Source: Candidatus Accumulibacter necessarius
GTDB taxonomy: Bacteria > Pseudomonadota > Gammaproteobacteria > Burkholderiales > Rhodocyclaceae
Reading direction: 5' to 3'
Assembly: GCA_017302435.1 (NCBI GenBank)
Contig: JAFLDL010000045.1
Span: 1 to 35,942 of the forward strand
DNA length: 35,942 bases
Shown here in pieces: positions 8,263 to 15,404 of this stretch (the stretch's first letter is position 1; every line of letters starts with the position of its first letter). The notes beneath the pieces are model-generated. The model was not told the DNA's origin and made no database searches. It saw nothing but the letters and a program-made list of their open reading frames with translations. A program made the position numbers and the translations under genes.

Positions 8263-8430
8263 CGCCGCGCTGCCAACGAAGCCTGATCCAGCCTTTTTCC
8301 GTCATGAGGTCGCCAGACACCCGCTGTCGATGCCCGATCAGGCTCACGAGGCCATCCTCGAGAGCGGGCGGCCGGTCGCTACCATCGGCCCGTGGACGGG
8401 TTTAATGCGGGGTCTATTCGGAGTCGCTCA

Positions 8431-9423
8431 ATGCTGAAACCTGATCGCATCATCGGAATGACGAGTTCCTTCTTCGATTCCTGCGTGCTGTTTACCGCCT
8501 CGGATCTCGGCGTCTTCGCCAGCCTGGCTGAGTCGGGCCCGATGGATTCAGCCAGCCTGGCCTCGGCACTGCAACTCGATCAGCGGGGAACACGTCTGCT
8601 GCTCGATGCCTGCGTGGCGCTGGAACTGCTCAACAAGGAGGCGGAGATCTACTCGAATACCCCGGAGACCGCCATCTTCCTCGTGCCCGGATCGCCCGGC
8701 GATCTGTCCGCGGCGATTCGCTACAATCGCGACGTCTATGCCGCCTGGGGCAAACTCAATACGCTGGTCAGGACCGGCAAACCCGTTGAGAAACCGGAGT
8801 TCCACCTCGGCCAGGATGCGGAACGGACGCGAACCTTCGTTCTCTCCATGCATCATCGGGCGCTGGCCATCGGTCGGGCAGTCCTCGAAGAACTCGATCT
8901 GACCCAGTGCAAAACCCTGCTTGATGTCGGCGGTGGTCCCGGCACCTACTCCGTCCTGATTGCACGACGGCATCCGGCCATCGCCTGCACCGTTCTCGAC
9001 CTGCCGGATGTGGTCAAGGTGGCGGAAGAACTTATCGAGCAGCAGGGCTGCGCGGCACAGGTCAGGACGCTTGCCGGAGACTATCGCAGCACGCCTTTCC
9101 CTGCCGGCAACGATGTCATCAACTTCTTTGGCATGTTCCACCAGGAGTCGCCGGACAGCATCCGTGCGCTTCTTGGCAAGGCCTATGCCGCCCTGAAGCC
9201 CGGCGGCATCGTCAATGTGATGGACATGATGACCGACAGCAGCCACACCAGGCCCAAGTTCAGCGCGCTGTTCGCGGTCAATATGGCGCTGACCACCGAA
9301 AACGGCTGGGTGTTTGCCGATTCGGAATTGACCGGCTGGCTGCAGGAGGCCGGGTTCACCGACATCCAGGTGAAACCCTTGCCGCCGCCGATGCCGCACA
9401 GTTTCGCCACCGCCCGCAAGTAG
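8431..9423 (+). CDS. SAM-dependent O-methyltransferase
   Basis: A 330-residue class I methyltransferase of the plant-type/acetylserotonin O-methyltransferase-like family, which methylates hydroxyl groups of small molecules. The N-terminal winged-helix dimerisation domain (about 10-90, TASDLGVFASLAESGPMDSA...) precedes the Rossmann domain. The SAM motif LLDVGGGPGTYS is at 163-174, VLDLPDV (188-194) carries the acidic residue that binds ribose, and a probable catalytic His237 lies in GMFHQESPDSIRALL. The ATG at 8431 has GGAG 9 nt upstream; a start 13 codons earlier is less supported. It leads a likely operon with a YdjY-domain protein and a PT-repeat protein, next to eboD, which suggests (but does not prove) tailoring of the same metabolite. 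Confidence 0.85.
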   Translation: MLKPDRIIGMTSSFFDSCVLFTASDLGVFASLAESGPMDSASLASALQLDQRGTRLLLDACVALELLNKEAEIYSNTPETAIFLVPGSPGDLSAAIRYNRDVYAAWGKLNTLVRTGKPVEKPEFHLGQDAERTRTFVLSMHHRALAIGRAVLEELDLTQCKTLLDVGGGPGTYSVLIARRHPAIACTVLDLPDVVKVAEELIEQQGCAAQVRTLAGDYRSTPFPAGNDVINFFGMFHQESPDSIRALLGKAYAALKPGGIVNVMDMMTDSSHTRPKFSALFAVNMALTTENGWVFADSELTGWLQEAGFTDIQVKPLPPPMPHSFATARK

Positions 9424-9495
9424 TCGGCGAGACGCCGCTCCCTTTCGTCTGCCGAACAGGCAACACCCCCCGAGTTTACGCGACCAGGAGACCCC

Positions 9496-10212
9496 GTGAA
9501 GCCCGTCAGAATCGCCGTCAGCGCACTCCTGCTCAGCGGCGTCATCGCCTCCCTCTCATGCCGCGCTGCCGATGCCGCGGCGCCGGCAGCGCCCGCCGGC
9601 CCGGGGGACGCAGGCGCGCAGCTTGCCCCGGTCGAAACCGCCAAGGGCGTTTTTCGAATCGGTGACGTCCTGATCAACAAAGCCGAGCGCTCGATCAGCT
9701 TTCCCGCCGAAGTCAACATGGACAAAGGCATGCTCGAGTACCTGCTCGTGCACCGCAAGGGAAAAACGCATGAAAGCCTGTTGCGAACATCGGTCGAGCC
9801 CTACAACCTGAAGGTCGCTTTTCTCCTGCTGGGCTTCGAGCCGACGGACCAACCGCTGGCCGGGCAAGGCGATCCCGCAACGCCCAGCGGTGAGCGCGTC
9901 CGCATCACCCTCAGCGCGGATACCGGCTCCCGCAAGGAGGTCATCCCGGTTGAAAAATGGTTGATCAACCGCTTCGGCGGTGTTGCGCGAGACGTCGAAC
10001 CCCTGAACTGGGTCTATAGTGGGTCTATTCTTCATCAGGGCCGCTTCATGTCCCAGGAAACCGGCCAGATCGTCGCGATCTGGCATGACCCGGTCGCGAT
10101 GATCGACAATGCGTCGCAGGGAGGCCACAGCAACGCCATCTGGTTTGTCAAAGAGGGAACTGCGCCCGCCGTCGGAACCCCGGTCCAGGTGATCATCACC
10201 CCTGCCAAGTAA
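9496..10212 (+). CDS. Secreted YdjY-domain protein
   Basis: A 238-residue exported protein starting at GTG, with CAGGAG 5 nt upstream. A signal peptide (about 1-26) is followed by an Ala/Pro-rich linker and a YdjY-type domain: GDVLINKAERSISFPAEVNM, GMLEYLLVHRKGKTHESLLRT, NLKVAFLLLGFEP, NWVYSGSILHQGRF and GQIVAIWHDPVAMIDN. YdjY domains occur in periplasmic proteins, often in gene neighbourhoods with iron-sulfur or secreted-protein genes; the biochemical role is not known. It lies 72 nt after the methyltransferase and 20 nt before a PT-repeat protein, so it likely works with that secreted partner. Confidence 0.75.
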   Translation: MKPVRIAVSALLLSGVIASLSCRAADAAAPAAPAGPGDAGAQLAPVETAKGVFRIGDVLINKAERSISFPAEVNMDKGMLEYLLVHRKGKTHESLLRTSVEPYNLKVAFLLLGFEPTDQPLAGQGDPATPSGERVRITLSADTGSRKEVIPVEKWLINRFGGVARDVEPLNWVYSGSILHQGRFMSQETGQIVAIWHDPVAMIDNASQGGHSNAIWFVKEGTAPAVGTPVQVIITPAK

Positions 10213-10232
10213 CCCCCCCACTGGAGATTCTC

Positions 10233-11408
10233 ATGCGAAAGTACTCGGTCCTGTTGCCTCTAGCTGTGATGGCGTTCCTGCCCCTGGGCTCGATCGCCGC
10301 CGAAAAGGTCGTCGCACAAACCACGCCGGACCTCTCCCTGCGAGTCGAGGTCGAGAATTCGATCGGCAAGGGGCTCACCTGGCTGGCTGGCAAGCAGAAC
10401 CCGGAAGGTTACTGGGCCCAAAGCGAGCACCCGGCGGTGACCGCGTTGATCCTTACCGCTTTCCAGGGCGACCCCTCGAAGTTCTACCAGAAGAAGTACC
10501 AGAAGAACATCAAGGCGGGCTATGACTATCTGGCCACCAACGTCAAGCCTGACGGCAGCATCTACAGCAAGGGCCTGCCAAACTACAACACCGCGATTTC
10601 GATGACGGCATTCATGGTGGCGAACAACAAGGCCTACGAGCCGATCCTGAAGAATGCTCGCAAGTATCTGATCAGCCAGCAGGACGACTTCGGCGAGAAG
10701 GGGATGGGCGATCATCCGCTGGATGGCGGCGTCGGCTACGGCGGCCGCGGTGCCAAGAATTCCGACATCAACAACACCACCGCCGCCCTCGAGGCGCTGT
10801 ACTACACCCGCTACCTGAAGAGCGACGTGGCCAATGATCCGGACGCCAAGGACCTCAACTGGAAGGCCGCCGCGCAGTTCATCACGCGCAGCCAGAACCT
10901 GCCGGGCCAGAATGACCAGCCCTGGGTCAGCGGCGATGCCGAAAACAAGGGCGGCTTCATTTACTTCCCCGAGAACAGCAAGGCGGGAGAAATGCCGGTT
11001 GCCGATGGCAAGGTGGCTTTCCGCTCCTATGGCAGCGCGAGCTACAACGGTCTGCTAAGTTTCATCTACGCCCAGATGGACAAGAACGATCCGCGCGTCG
11101 TCGCCGTCAAGGAATGGCTGACCCGCAACTACTCGCTCAACGAGAACCCGGGCCTCGGCAAGGATGGGCTGTTCTATTACTACCACACGATGGCCAAGGC
11201 GCTCACCATTGCCGGCATCGATACCCTGGTGATGAAGGACGGCAGCAAGGTCAACTGGCGTCAGGAACTGGCCAAGCGTCTGCTCAATCTGCAGAATGCC
11301 GACGGTTCGTGGGTGAACAAGGAGAGCGCCCGCTACATGGAAAGCGACCCCCATCTGGTCACCGCCTACGCGACGCTGACCATGGAAATCCTCTATCGCG
11401 GCCTGTAA
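10233..11408 (+). CDS. Secreted prenyltransferase/squalene-oxidase-repeat protein
   Basis: A 391-residue exported protein (signal peptide about 1-22) made of about six alpha/alpha repeats of the prenyltransferase/squalene oxidase type. Examples: GLTWLAGKQNPEGYWAQS, GYDYLATNVKPDGSIYSKG, ARKYLISQQDDFGEKG, VKEWLTRNYSLNENPGLG and LLNLQNADGSWVNKE, each followed by a helix with T/S-A-L pattern. This is the alpha/alpha-barrel fold of terpene cyclases and protein prenyltransferases, but the cyclase DxDD acid motif and the zinc ligands of protein prenyltransferases are not visible. A binding or structural role is therefore as likely as catalysis. The start has GGAG 7 nt upstream. Unlike the three later paralogues it has no calcium-repeat tail. 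Confidence 0.8.
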   Translation: MRKYSVLLPLAVMAFLPLGSIAAEKVVAQTTPDLSLRVEVENSIGKGLTWLAGKQNPEGYWAQSEHPAVTALILTAFQGDPSKFYQKKYQKNIKAGYDYLATNVKPDGSIYSKGLPNYNTAISMTAFMVANNKAYEPILKNARKYLISQQDDFGEKGMGDHPLDGGVGYGGRGAKNSDINNTTAALEALYYTRYLKSDVANDPDAKDLNWKAAAQFITRSQNLPGQNDQPWVSGDAENKGGFIYFPENSKAGEMPVADGKVAFRSYGSASYNGLLSFIYAQMDKNDPRVVAVKEWLTRNYSLNENPGLGKDGLFYYYHTMAKALTIAGIDTLVMKDGSKVNWRQELAKRLLNLQNADGSWVNKESARYMESDPHLVTAYATLTMEILYRGL

Positions 11409-11413
11409 GTCTC

Positions 11414-11450
11414 TGACGGCCCGGAGCGATCCCGCCAGCTCCGGGCGTCA
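11414..11450. terminator. Hairpin between convergent genes
   Basis: TGACGGCCCGGAGC (11414-11427) pairs with GCTCCGGGCGTCA (11438-11450), a 13-bp stem with one bulged G, 6 nt after the PT-repeat stop and just before the radical SAM stop. It could end both convergent transcripts, though it lacks a U-tract. The right arm is nearly repeated at 11460-11476 (GCTCCCGGCGTCAGCCC), which encodes the last residues of the radical SAM protein. Confidence 0.5.
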
Positions 11451-11456
11451 GCCCAA

Positions 11457-12698
11457 CTAGCTCCCGGCGTCAGCCCGATCGACGTCGCACTCCAGTTGCA
11501 TCGCGGCACAGCGGTGGCACATGAAGCCGTCCCAGATGTGCAGCCCGTGTTTCCGGCGGATGGCGTGACAGCCCAGGTTCAGGGTTTCGAAGTACTGGTG
11601 CAGGCGGTCAAGATAATCGGGATGATCGCGTCCGCCGACCGGCCAGTACAGCGAGTAGATCGGAATGATGCCGCGCGAGCACAGGGCTTCGGCGCCTTCC
11701 AGTGCCAGCGCTACCGCCTGCTCTCCGGACATCCCGTGCTCGGGTTCCAGTTCGATGCCACCGACCATCGCGCTATAGACATGCCCCGCCCCCCAGAGCG
11801 CCACAGCCTGCTCGAGCGCGCGGATCCAGCGGTCATAGCCGACGAAATGGTGCTTGCCCGGAGAGATTTTGGCGAACAGGGCTTCTGACCAGACCTCCAG
11901 GTTGAAGCAGACATTGTCGACCAGTTTCTCGGTGTGCAATTCCTTCAGGATATCCTCGGGCAGGGCGCCGGAGCCGCACGACACCGGAATTCGCCGCTGA
12001 TTGACCGCCTGCACCTGCCGGGCCACTTCCAGGTAACGGCGGCCCTCCTGACGCCAGTCCGGCAATGCCCCGCCGACCAGGTAAAGGTGGCGGATGTCGC
12101 TCTCGGCCAGCACGGCGCGCAGGGTTTCCTGCATGCGGGCATAGGTTTGCTCGGGCAAGGAAACCTGGCCCGTCTTCTGGCCGAGATGCGCCACCCGTTC
12201 GTCAGGCGCGCCGTAGGCGCAGAAGGCGCAGCGCATCGAAACGCCGTCGATCTTGTGCAGAAAATACTCGCAACCGGGCGCCAGGTTGATCACCGCCATG
12301 TCACCAAGGAGTTCGATGCCGGTCCGGGCCATCGGAAAGCCGTCGCTGGTCTCGGCCTGCATCCAGCGCGGCAGCGGCGTAAACTGCACCGGCACCGGCA
12401 CCGCTGGCTCGCCGTCCTTGCACAGGCGGTAGCCCGCCTCCCGGTCGCCGCTCACCACCCAGGGCGAGTCACCGTTGCCCTTGATGCGGATCAGCGTGTC
12501 ATCCTCGAGGGTCAGCAGGTAGGGAATGCTGGCCTTGCCAGTGCCGGTGGGATCGGGTTCGCCCGGCTGAAAGCGGTAGGGATAATAGTTAGGGAAGGCA
12601 TGCTCGGCTGCCTTGCCCAGCGCCGCGCTGTAGCGGATCCCGTGAAACATCATCTCCAGCTTGAAGCGAGCGGAAGGGGGTAAAGTGCTGAGCGTCAT
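11457..12698 (-). CDS. Radical SAM protein with CX13CX2C cluster motif
   Basis: A 413-residue protein with a radical SAM-like core. The probable iron-sulfur ligands are Cys143, Cys157 and Cys160 (PGCEYF...MRCAFCAYG), spaced CX13CX2C rather than the common CX3CX2C. Supporting core features are the following strand HLYLVGGALPDW (about 204-215), which has the GGxP-type turn, and later strands IPVSCGSG and NVCFNLEVWSEALFAKISPG. The N-terminal 130 residues form a separate domain. The C-terminus has three more cysteines (394, 397, 404, in MCHRC...EC) that could hold an extra cluster. Reaction and substrate are unknown. It is convergent with the PT-repeat gene and stands alone on its strand. Confidence 0.7.
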   Translation of the reverse strand: MTLSTLPPSARFKLEMMFHGIRYSAALGKAAEHAFPNYYPYRFQPGEPDPTGTGKASIPYLLTLEDDTLIRIKGNGDSPWVVSGDREAGYRLCKDGEPAVPVPVQFTPLPRWMQAETSDGFPMARTGIELLGDMAVINLAPGCEYFLHKIDGVSMRCAFCAYGAPDERVAHLGQKTGQVSLPEQTYARMQETLRAVLAESDIRHLYLVGGALPDWRQEGRRYLEVARQVQAVNQRRIPVSCGSGALPEDILKELHTEKLVDNVCFNLEVWSEALFAKISPGKHHFVGYDRWIRALEQAVALWGAGHVYSAMVGGIELEPEHGMSGEQAVALALEGAEALCSRGIIPIYSLYWPVGGRDHPDYLDRLHQYFETLNLGCHAIRRKHGLHIWDGFMCHRCAAMQLECDVDRADAGS

Positions 12699-12785
12699 GC
12701 TGCGCCTCGCTATCCAGGGTTAACGGTTGCTGTTAGAATCGCTGACGCTTTGCGTTGAGATGACTGCGGGAAACCGGCCCACCCC

Positions 12786-13397
12786 ATGCCTGCGCGTTTG
12801 CGTCTGATTATAGTCGTTTTGCTGGCCGTGCTGATTCCGGTCGTGCCCTTCGTCCTGCTCGGCGAATTGCCGGGCGAGCGCTGGCTGTCGGCCGCCGACG
12901 ACAACGCGCTGCAGTTCGCGTTGACCGGCGCCGGTTTGCTCGCCGCCGACGCGCTGCTGCCGGTCCCTTCCAGCATCCTCGGCACGCTGCTCGGCGCCCG
13001 CCTCGGTTTCCTCGCCGGCGCGCTCTCGGCCTGGCTTGGCATGCTCGCCGGCAATCTCCTCGCCTACGCCGGCGGCCGCTTGTTGTTGGGCCGCCTGCGG
13101 ACGCCCCTGCCGGAGACGCCGACCCTGACGGTGCTATTTCTCAGCCGACCGGTGCCGGTGCTGGCCGAAGCCGCGGCTATCGCCGCGGGGGCGGAACGCG
13201 TCGCGTTCTGGCCCTTCGTCGGCGCCTGCGCCGCCGGCAACGCGATCTACGCGGTGGTACTCGCCGGCAATGGCGCCGCTCTGCTGCCCGGCGCGCTGGC
13301 CGGTCCCGGCCTGCTCATCCCGATGGCCCTGCCGGCAGTCGCCTGGTGGCTGTGGCGGCGAAGAGCGCGCACCGTCAAGGTCGCAACATCCGACTGA
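12786..13397 (+). CDS. VTT/DedA-type membrane protein
   Basis: A 203-residue inner-membrane protein with an N-terminal helix (about 6-27), a re-entrant region ALLPVPSSILGTLLGARLGF followed by AWLGMLAGNLLAYAGGRLL (about 58-98), a second conserved element LFLSRPVPVLAEAAAIAAGA (about 116-135) and two C-terminal helices, ending in a basic tail. This is the VTT (SNARE-associated) domain layout of the DedA/TVP38 superfamily; members act in membrane lipid or undecaprenyl-phosphate translocation and in membrane homeostasis. The exact substrate cannot be told. It is followed 23 nt later by a small DUF3303-like gene, probably in one transcript. Confidence 0.75.
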   Translation: MPARLRLIIVVLLAVLIPVVPFVLLGELPGERWLSAADDNALQFALTGAGLLAADALLPVPSSILGTLLGARLGFLAGALSAWLGMLAGNLLAYAGGRLLLGRLRTPLPETPTLTVLFLSRPVPVLAEAAAIAAGAERVAFWPFVGACAAGNAIYAVVLAGNGAALLPGALAGPGLLIPMALPAVAWWLWRRRARTVKVATSD

Positions 13398-13420
13398 CCA
13401 ATCCTCCTGGAGACACCCAC

Positions 13421-13687
13421 ATGTTCTATATGCTGATCAGCCGCACCCGCCCCGGCCTCACCGCCGACGATTTCGCGCAACTTGGCAAGCTGGCGCAGGG
13501 CTTCTACGATGGCATCCCACCCGGACTGGTGCTGCACAAGGACTGGGCGGCCAACGACGGATCGCGCACCTTCGCGCTGCTCGAAACCGAGGACCCGGCC
13601 CTGCTGGAAGAGATTCAGGCGCCGTTTCGGCCCTATGTCGATATGGAACTCGTGCCGGTAACGCCGGTGACCGGGTGGACCAAGTAG
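13421..13687 (+). CDS. DUF3303-like small protein (dimeric alpha-beta barrel type)
   Basis: An 88-residue protein starting at MFYMLISRTRPG with CTGGAG upstream. An upstream frame extension begins inside the membrane-protein gene and is rejected. The pattern is a first strand (FYMLISRTRPG), a helix (DDFAQLGKLAQGFYDG), a second strand with LHKDWAANDGSRTFALLETED, a helix (LLEEIQAPFRPYV) and a last strand DMELVPVTPV. This resembles DUF3303 and the wider dimeric alpha-beta barrel family. The function is unknown. It is likely co-transcribed with the VTT protein. Confidence 0.6.
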   Translation: MFYMLISRTRPGLTADDFAQLGKLAQGFYDGIPPGLVLHKDWAANDGSRTFALLETEDPALLEEIQAPFRPYVDMELVPVTPVTGWTK

Positions 13688-13931
13688 CGCCGTTCGGATC
13701 AAGGACACTCTGCATCGAAAGATAACGACGCAGTCACGCCGGTACCGTACCTGATCGAGCATTTCGCCCACCTGCTGCCTGAAGTGGCCGCGCTGGTCTC
13801 GGTGATCTTGGCGACTCCATTGGTATAACCATGCGGGTCATTGTGTCCCGCTGGCCGATGATGATCGGCGCCCCTTGGAATTACCTCTACTGTCCCTTTA
13901 TTTCCTTTAATTCCATTGATTCGTTGACAAC
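13688..13931. other. Intergenic stretch before the toxin-antitoxin pair
   Basis: No gene with a plausible start was found. A short open stretch ending at about 13829 (reading VPYLIEHFAHLLPEVAALV) has no start codon or ribosome site and may be a remnant. GC content drops after 13870 (AT-rich run of CCTTTATTTCCTTTAATTCC), as often seen before toxin-antitoxin promoters. Confidence 0.4.
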
Positions 13932-13977
13932 TTGACGAGACGAGCTGCCAGTGGATAATGTAGTACTCAACACTACA
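13932..13977 (+). promoter_or_regulatory. Promoter and palindromic operator of the Phd-VapC operon
   Basis: TTGACG (13932-13937), a 16-nt spacer and GATAAT (13954-13959) make a clear promoter. The inverted repeat TGTAGT-N7-ACTACA (13959-13964 and 13972-13977) overlaps the end of the -10 and the expected start site. This is the usual place for the operator to which a Phd-type antitoxin (with its toxin) binds for autorepression. Confidence 0.7.
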
Positions 13978-13991
13978 AACTGGTGGCCTTT

Positions 13992-14228
13992 ATGAGAATC
14001 GTTTCAGCAGGGGATGCCAATCGCCAGTTTTCCAGAGTCCTACGTGAGGTTGCCCAAGGTGAGGTGTTTACCGTACTCTCGCGTGGCAAACCAGTGGCGA
14101 CGATTTCACCGGCACGTTCAGACGACGTTCAACGCCAGGGAGCGAGGCGCAACCTGCTCGAACGACTGCGCCAGAAAGAAGCCATCGGCGCACGAGGCTG
14201 GATGCGTGAAGAGCTCTACGAGCGCTGA
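13992..14228 (+). CDS. Phd/YefM-family antitoxin
   Basis: A 78-residue protein starting at MRIVSAGDANRQFSRVL; a GTG three codons upstream is also possible. The N-terminal Phd/YefM DNA-binding fold is visible: SAGDANRQFSRVLREVAQGEVFTVLSRGKPVATISP (about 4-40), with the typical 'GxPVAxI' strand. The C-terminal part (RRNLLERLRQKEAIGARGWMREELYER) is the flexible toxin-binding segment. It neutralises the PIN toxin encoded two bases downstream and should repress the operon through the palindrome at 13959-13977. Confidence 0.85.
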   Translation: MRIVSAGDANRQFSRVLREVAQGEVFTVLSRGKPVATISPARSDDVQRQGARRNLLERLRQKEAIGARGWMREELYER

Positions 14229-14230
14229 CG

Positions 14231-14674
14231 ATGCGAGTCGCACTCGATACCAACATCCTGGCCTATGCCGAAGGGGTTGGCGACGAGCTTCGTTGCCGCA
14301 TGGCCTTCCAACTCATCGAGCGCTTGCCGGCCAATCGGGTTCTGCTGCCCGCTCAGACGCTCGGCGAACTCGCCCGTGTGCTCACGGGAAAAGCCGGGCA
14401 ATCTCCGGCAGCTGCCCGTGAGGCAATTCTCGCCTGGGCCGACAGCTTCGAGGTAGCTGACTCGACGTGGCCGTCGTTCCAGGCCGCTTTCGACCTGACT
14501 GTTGACCATCGACTGTCGATCTGGGATGCGGTGATTCTTGCGGTCGCTGCCGAAAACCGCTGCCGCCTGCTCCTGAGTGAAGATTTCCAGAATGGATTTG
14601 TTTGGCGCGGCGTGACAGTGGTCGATCCTTTTGCCTCTCCAGCCTCAACGTTGCTCGTAGACTTGCTGCTCTGA
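14231..14674 (+). CDS. vapC: VapC-type PIN-domain toxin
   Basis: A 147-residue PIN-domain ribonuclease starting at MRVALDTNILAYAEG, two bases after the antitoxin stop. The acidic metal-binding residues are present: Asp6 (LDTN), Glu46 (LGELARVL), Asp99 (IWDAVILAVAAE) and Asp118 (LLLSEDFQ). VapC toxins cleave RNA, usually tRNA or rRNA, when the antitoxin is lost. All catalytic positions are intact, so the toxin should be functional. The C-terminus runs into an AT-rich repeat region that borders a transposase remnant. Confidence 0.88.
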   Translation: MRVALDTNILAYAEGVGDELRCRMAFQLIERLPANRVLLPAQTLGELARVLTGKAGQSPAAAREAILAWADSFEVADSTWPSFQAAFDLTVDHRLSIWDAVILAVAAENRCRLLLSEDFQNGFVWRGVTVVDPFASPASTLLVDLLL

Positions 14675-14728
14675 AGGAAATCGCGGCCGTCAACTGGCGC
14701 AATTGGCAATTCGGCAATTCGCAATTCC

Positions 14729-15166
14729 AATTCGGGGACAGTATATTTAACTCTACCCACAGTGCCGATCAGAAGGAAACGCGCTACTCGCCGGTTTCCG
14801 ATCTCAGCTTTGGACCGCGCTTCTGCGGCCACAGCCTGCGGTCGAGCTGCGCTCACTGATCGCACTTCGCAGCCCATCGGAATGCTGCGGCACCATGATC
14901 AGGTGGACATGGTTCGGCCATCAGGCAGTAAGCCCAGACCTCCGTCCCGGTACGCGCGCACGAAGCTGACCTCAGCGCAAGTACTCGCGACAATCGTCCT
15001 CGGAGAAAAAGTCTGCTGGCACCGGTTACCCCGCTGTGTCACGTGATGCGGACAGCCCGATGCCACTACCCTCGTAATTCTCGCCACCGTCGTCGTCCTG
15101 GCCGTGTTTGTCATTCCGGGGAGTTGAATATACTGTCCCCGAATTTCAATATACTGTCCCCGAATT
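14729..15166. mobile_element. Degraded REP-associated element with 19-nt inverted repeats
   Basis: A perfect 19-nt sequence, AATTCGGGGACAGTATATT, at 14729-14747 reappears as its exact reverse complement AATATACTGTCCCCGAATT at 15127-15145 and again at 15148-15166. Between them lies a broken transposase of the REP-associated tyrosine (Y1/HUH) type. Outside, both ends carry short AATT-rich repeats (14699-14730, 15162-15190). The layout suggests a transposase gene or its REP-like flanks that inserted next to vapC and decayed. Confidence 0.7.
14850..15114 (-). pseudogene. REP-associated tyrosine transposase, fragmented
   Basis: The minus strand encodes ARITRVVASGCPHHVTQRGN (from about 15084), the conserved N-terminus of REP-associated tyrosine transposases. 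The frame breaks at a T-run (A-run 15006-15010 on the plus strand), where one base fewer would be needed to continue as FFSEDDCREYLR. After a second break the frame resumes as VWAYCLM, then, past an extra G, as PNHVHLIMVPQHSDGLRSAI, which holds the HUH motif HVH. Most of the middle and all of the C-terminus, with the catalytic tyrosine, are missing. It is therefore inactive. Confidence 0.75.
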
Positions 15167-15194
15167 TCGAATTTCGAATTTCCAATTTCCTGAC

Positions 15195-15300
15195 TGTCGG
15201 AAAATCTTACAGTTCAGTTCGGTGTCTCTGCAGAGCCACTTCAGCCTTTTATCTAAATCAATTACATAGAAGTCGAAGAGCAATTAGGCATGAAACGTGC
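15195..15300 (+). promoter_or_regulatory. Sigma-54 promoter and activator motif, module 1
   Basis: TGTCGGAAAATCTTACA (15195-15211) lies 76 nt upstream of GG (15287-15288) N10 GC (15299-15300). The -24/-12 core reads AGGCATGAAACGTGC, a fair sigma-54 match. Transcription would start near 15312, at the beginning of a conserved leader, about 93 nt before the PT-repeat start codon. The same arrangement occurs at modules 2 and 3 and at eboD. Confidence 0.75.
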
Positions 15301-15313
15301 GTGGTTTTTTGGG

Positions 15314-15373
15314 AGCGCCGGTTACGTGCCCTGGCGGAGCGACGACGCGGGAACGCTGCCCATCAGGGCGGTC
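15314..15373 (+). ncRNA. Conserved 5' leader element, module 1
   Basis: A roughly 60-nt sequence between the sigma-54 start site and the PT-repeat gene, shared with modules 2 and 3. A first hairpin GCCGG...CCTGGC (about 15317-15335) has an 8-nt loop. A second, CTGCCC-ATCA-GGGCGG (15356-15371), is present in all three copies. The segment GACGACGCGGGAAC between them is invariant in modules 1 and 2. A competing pairing between the upstream GGCGG and CTGCC is weaker here than in the other copies. It matches no riboswitch class that I can name. Confidence 0.5.
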
Positions 15374-15404
15374 TTGAAAAGAAAGATTTGAGAGGGTACT
15401 TGTC

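Noticed and set aside
10233-11408. Squalene-hopene or terpene cyclase activity for the PT-repeat proteins
   Set aside because: The repeats fit the fold, but no DxDD catalytic acid or other diagnostic active-site motif is present, and the proteins have export signals.
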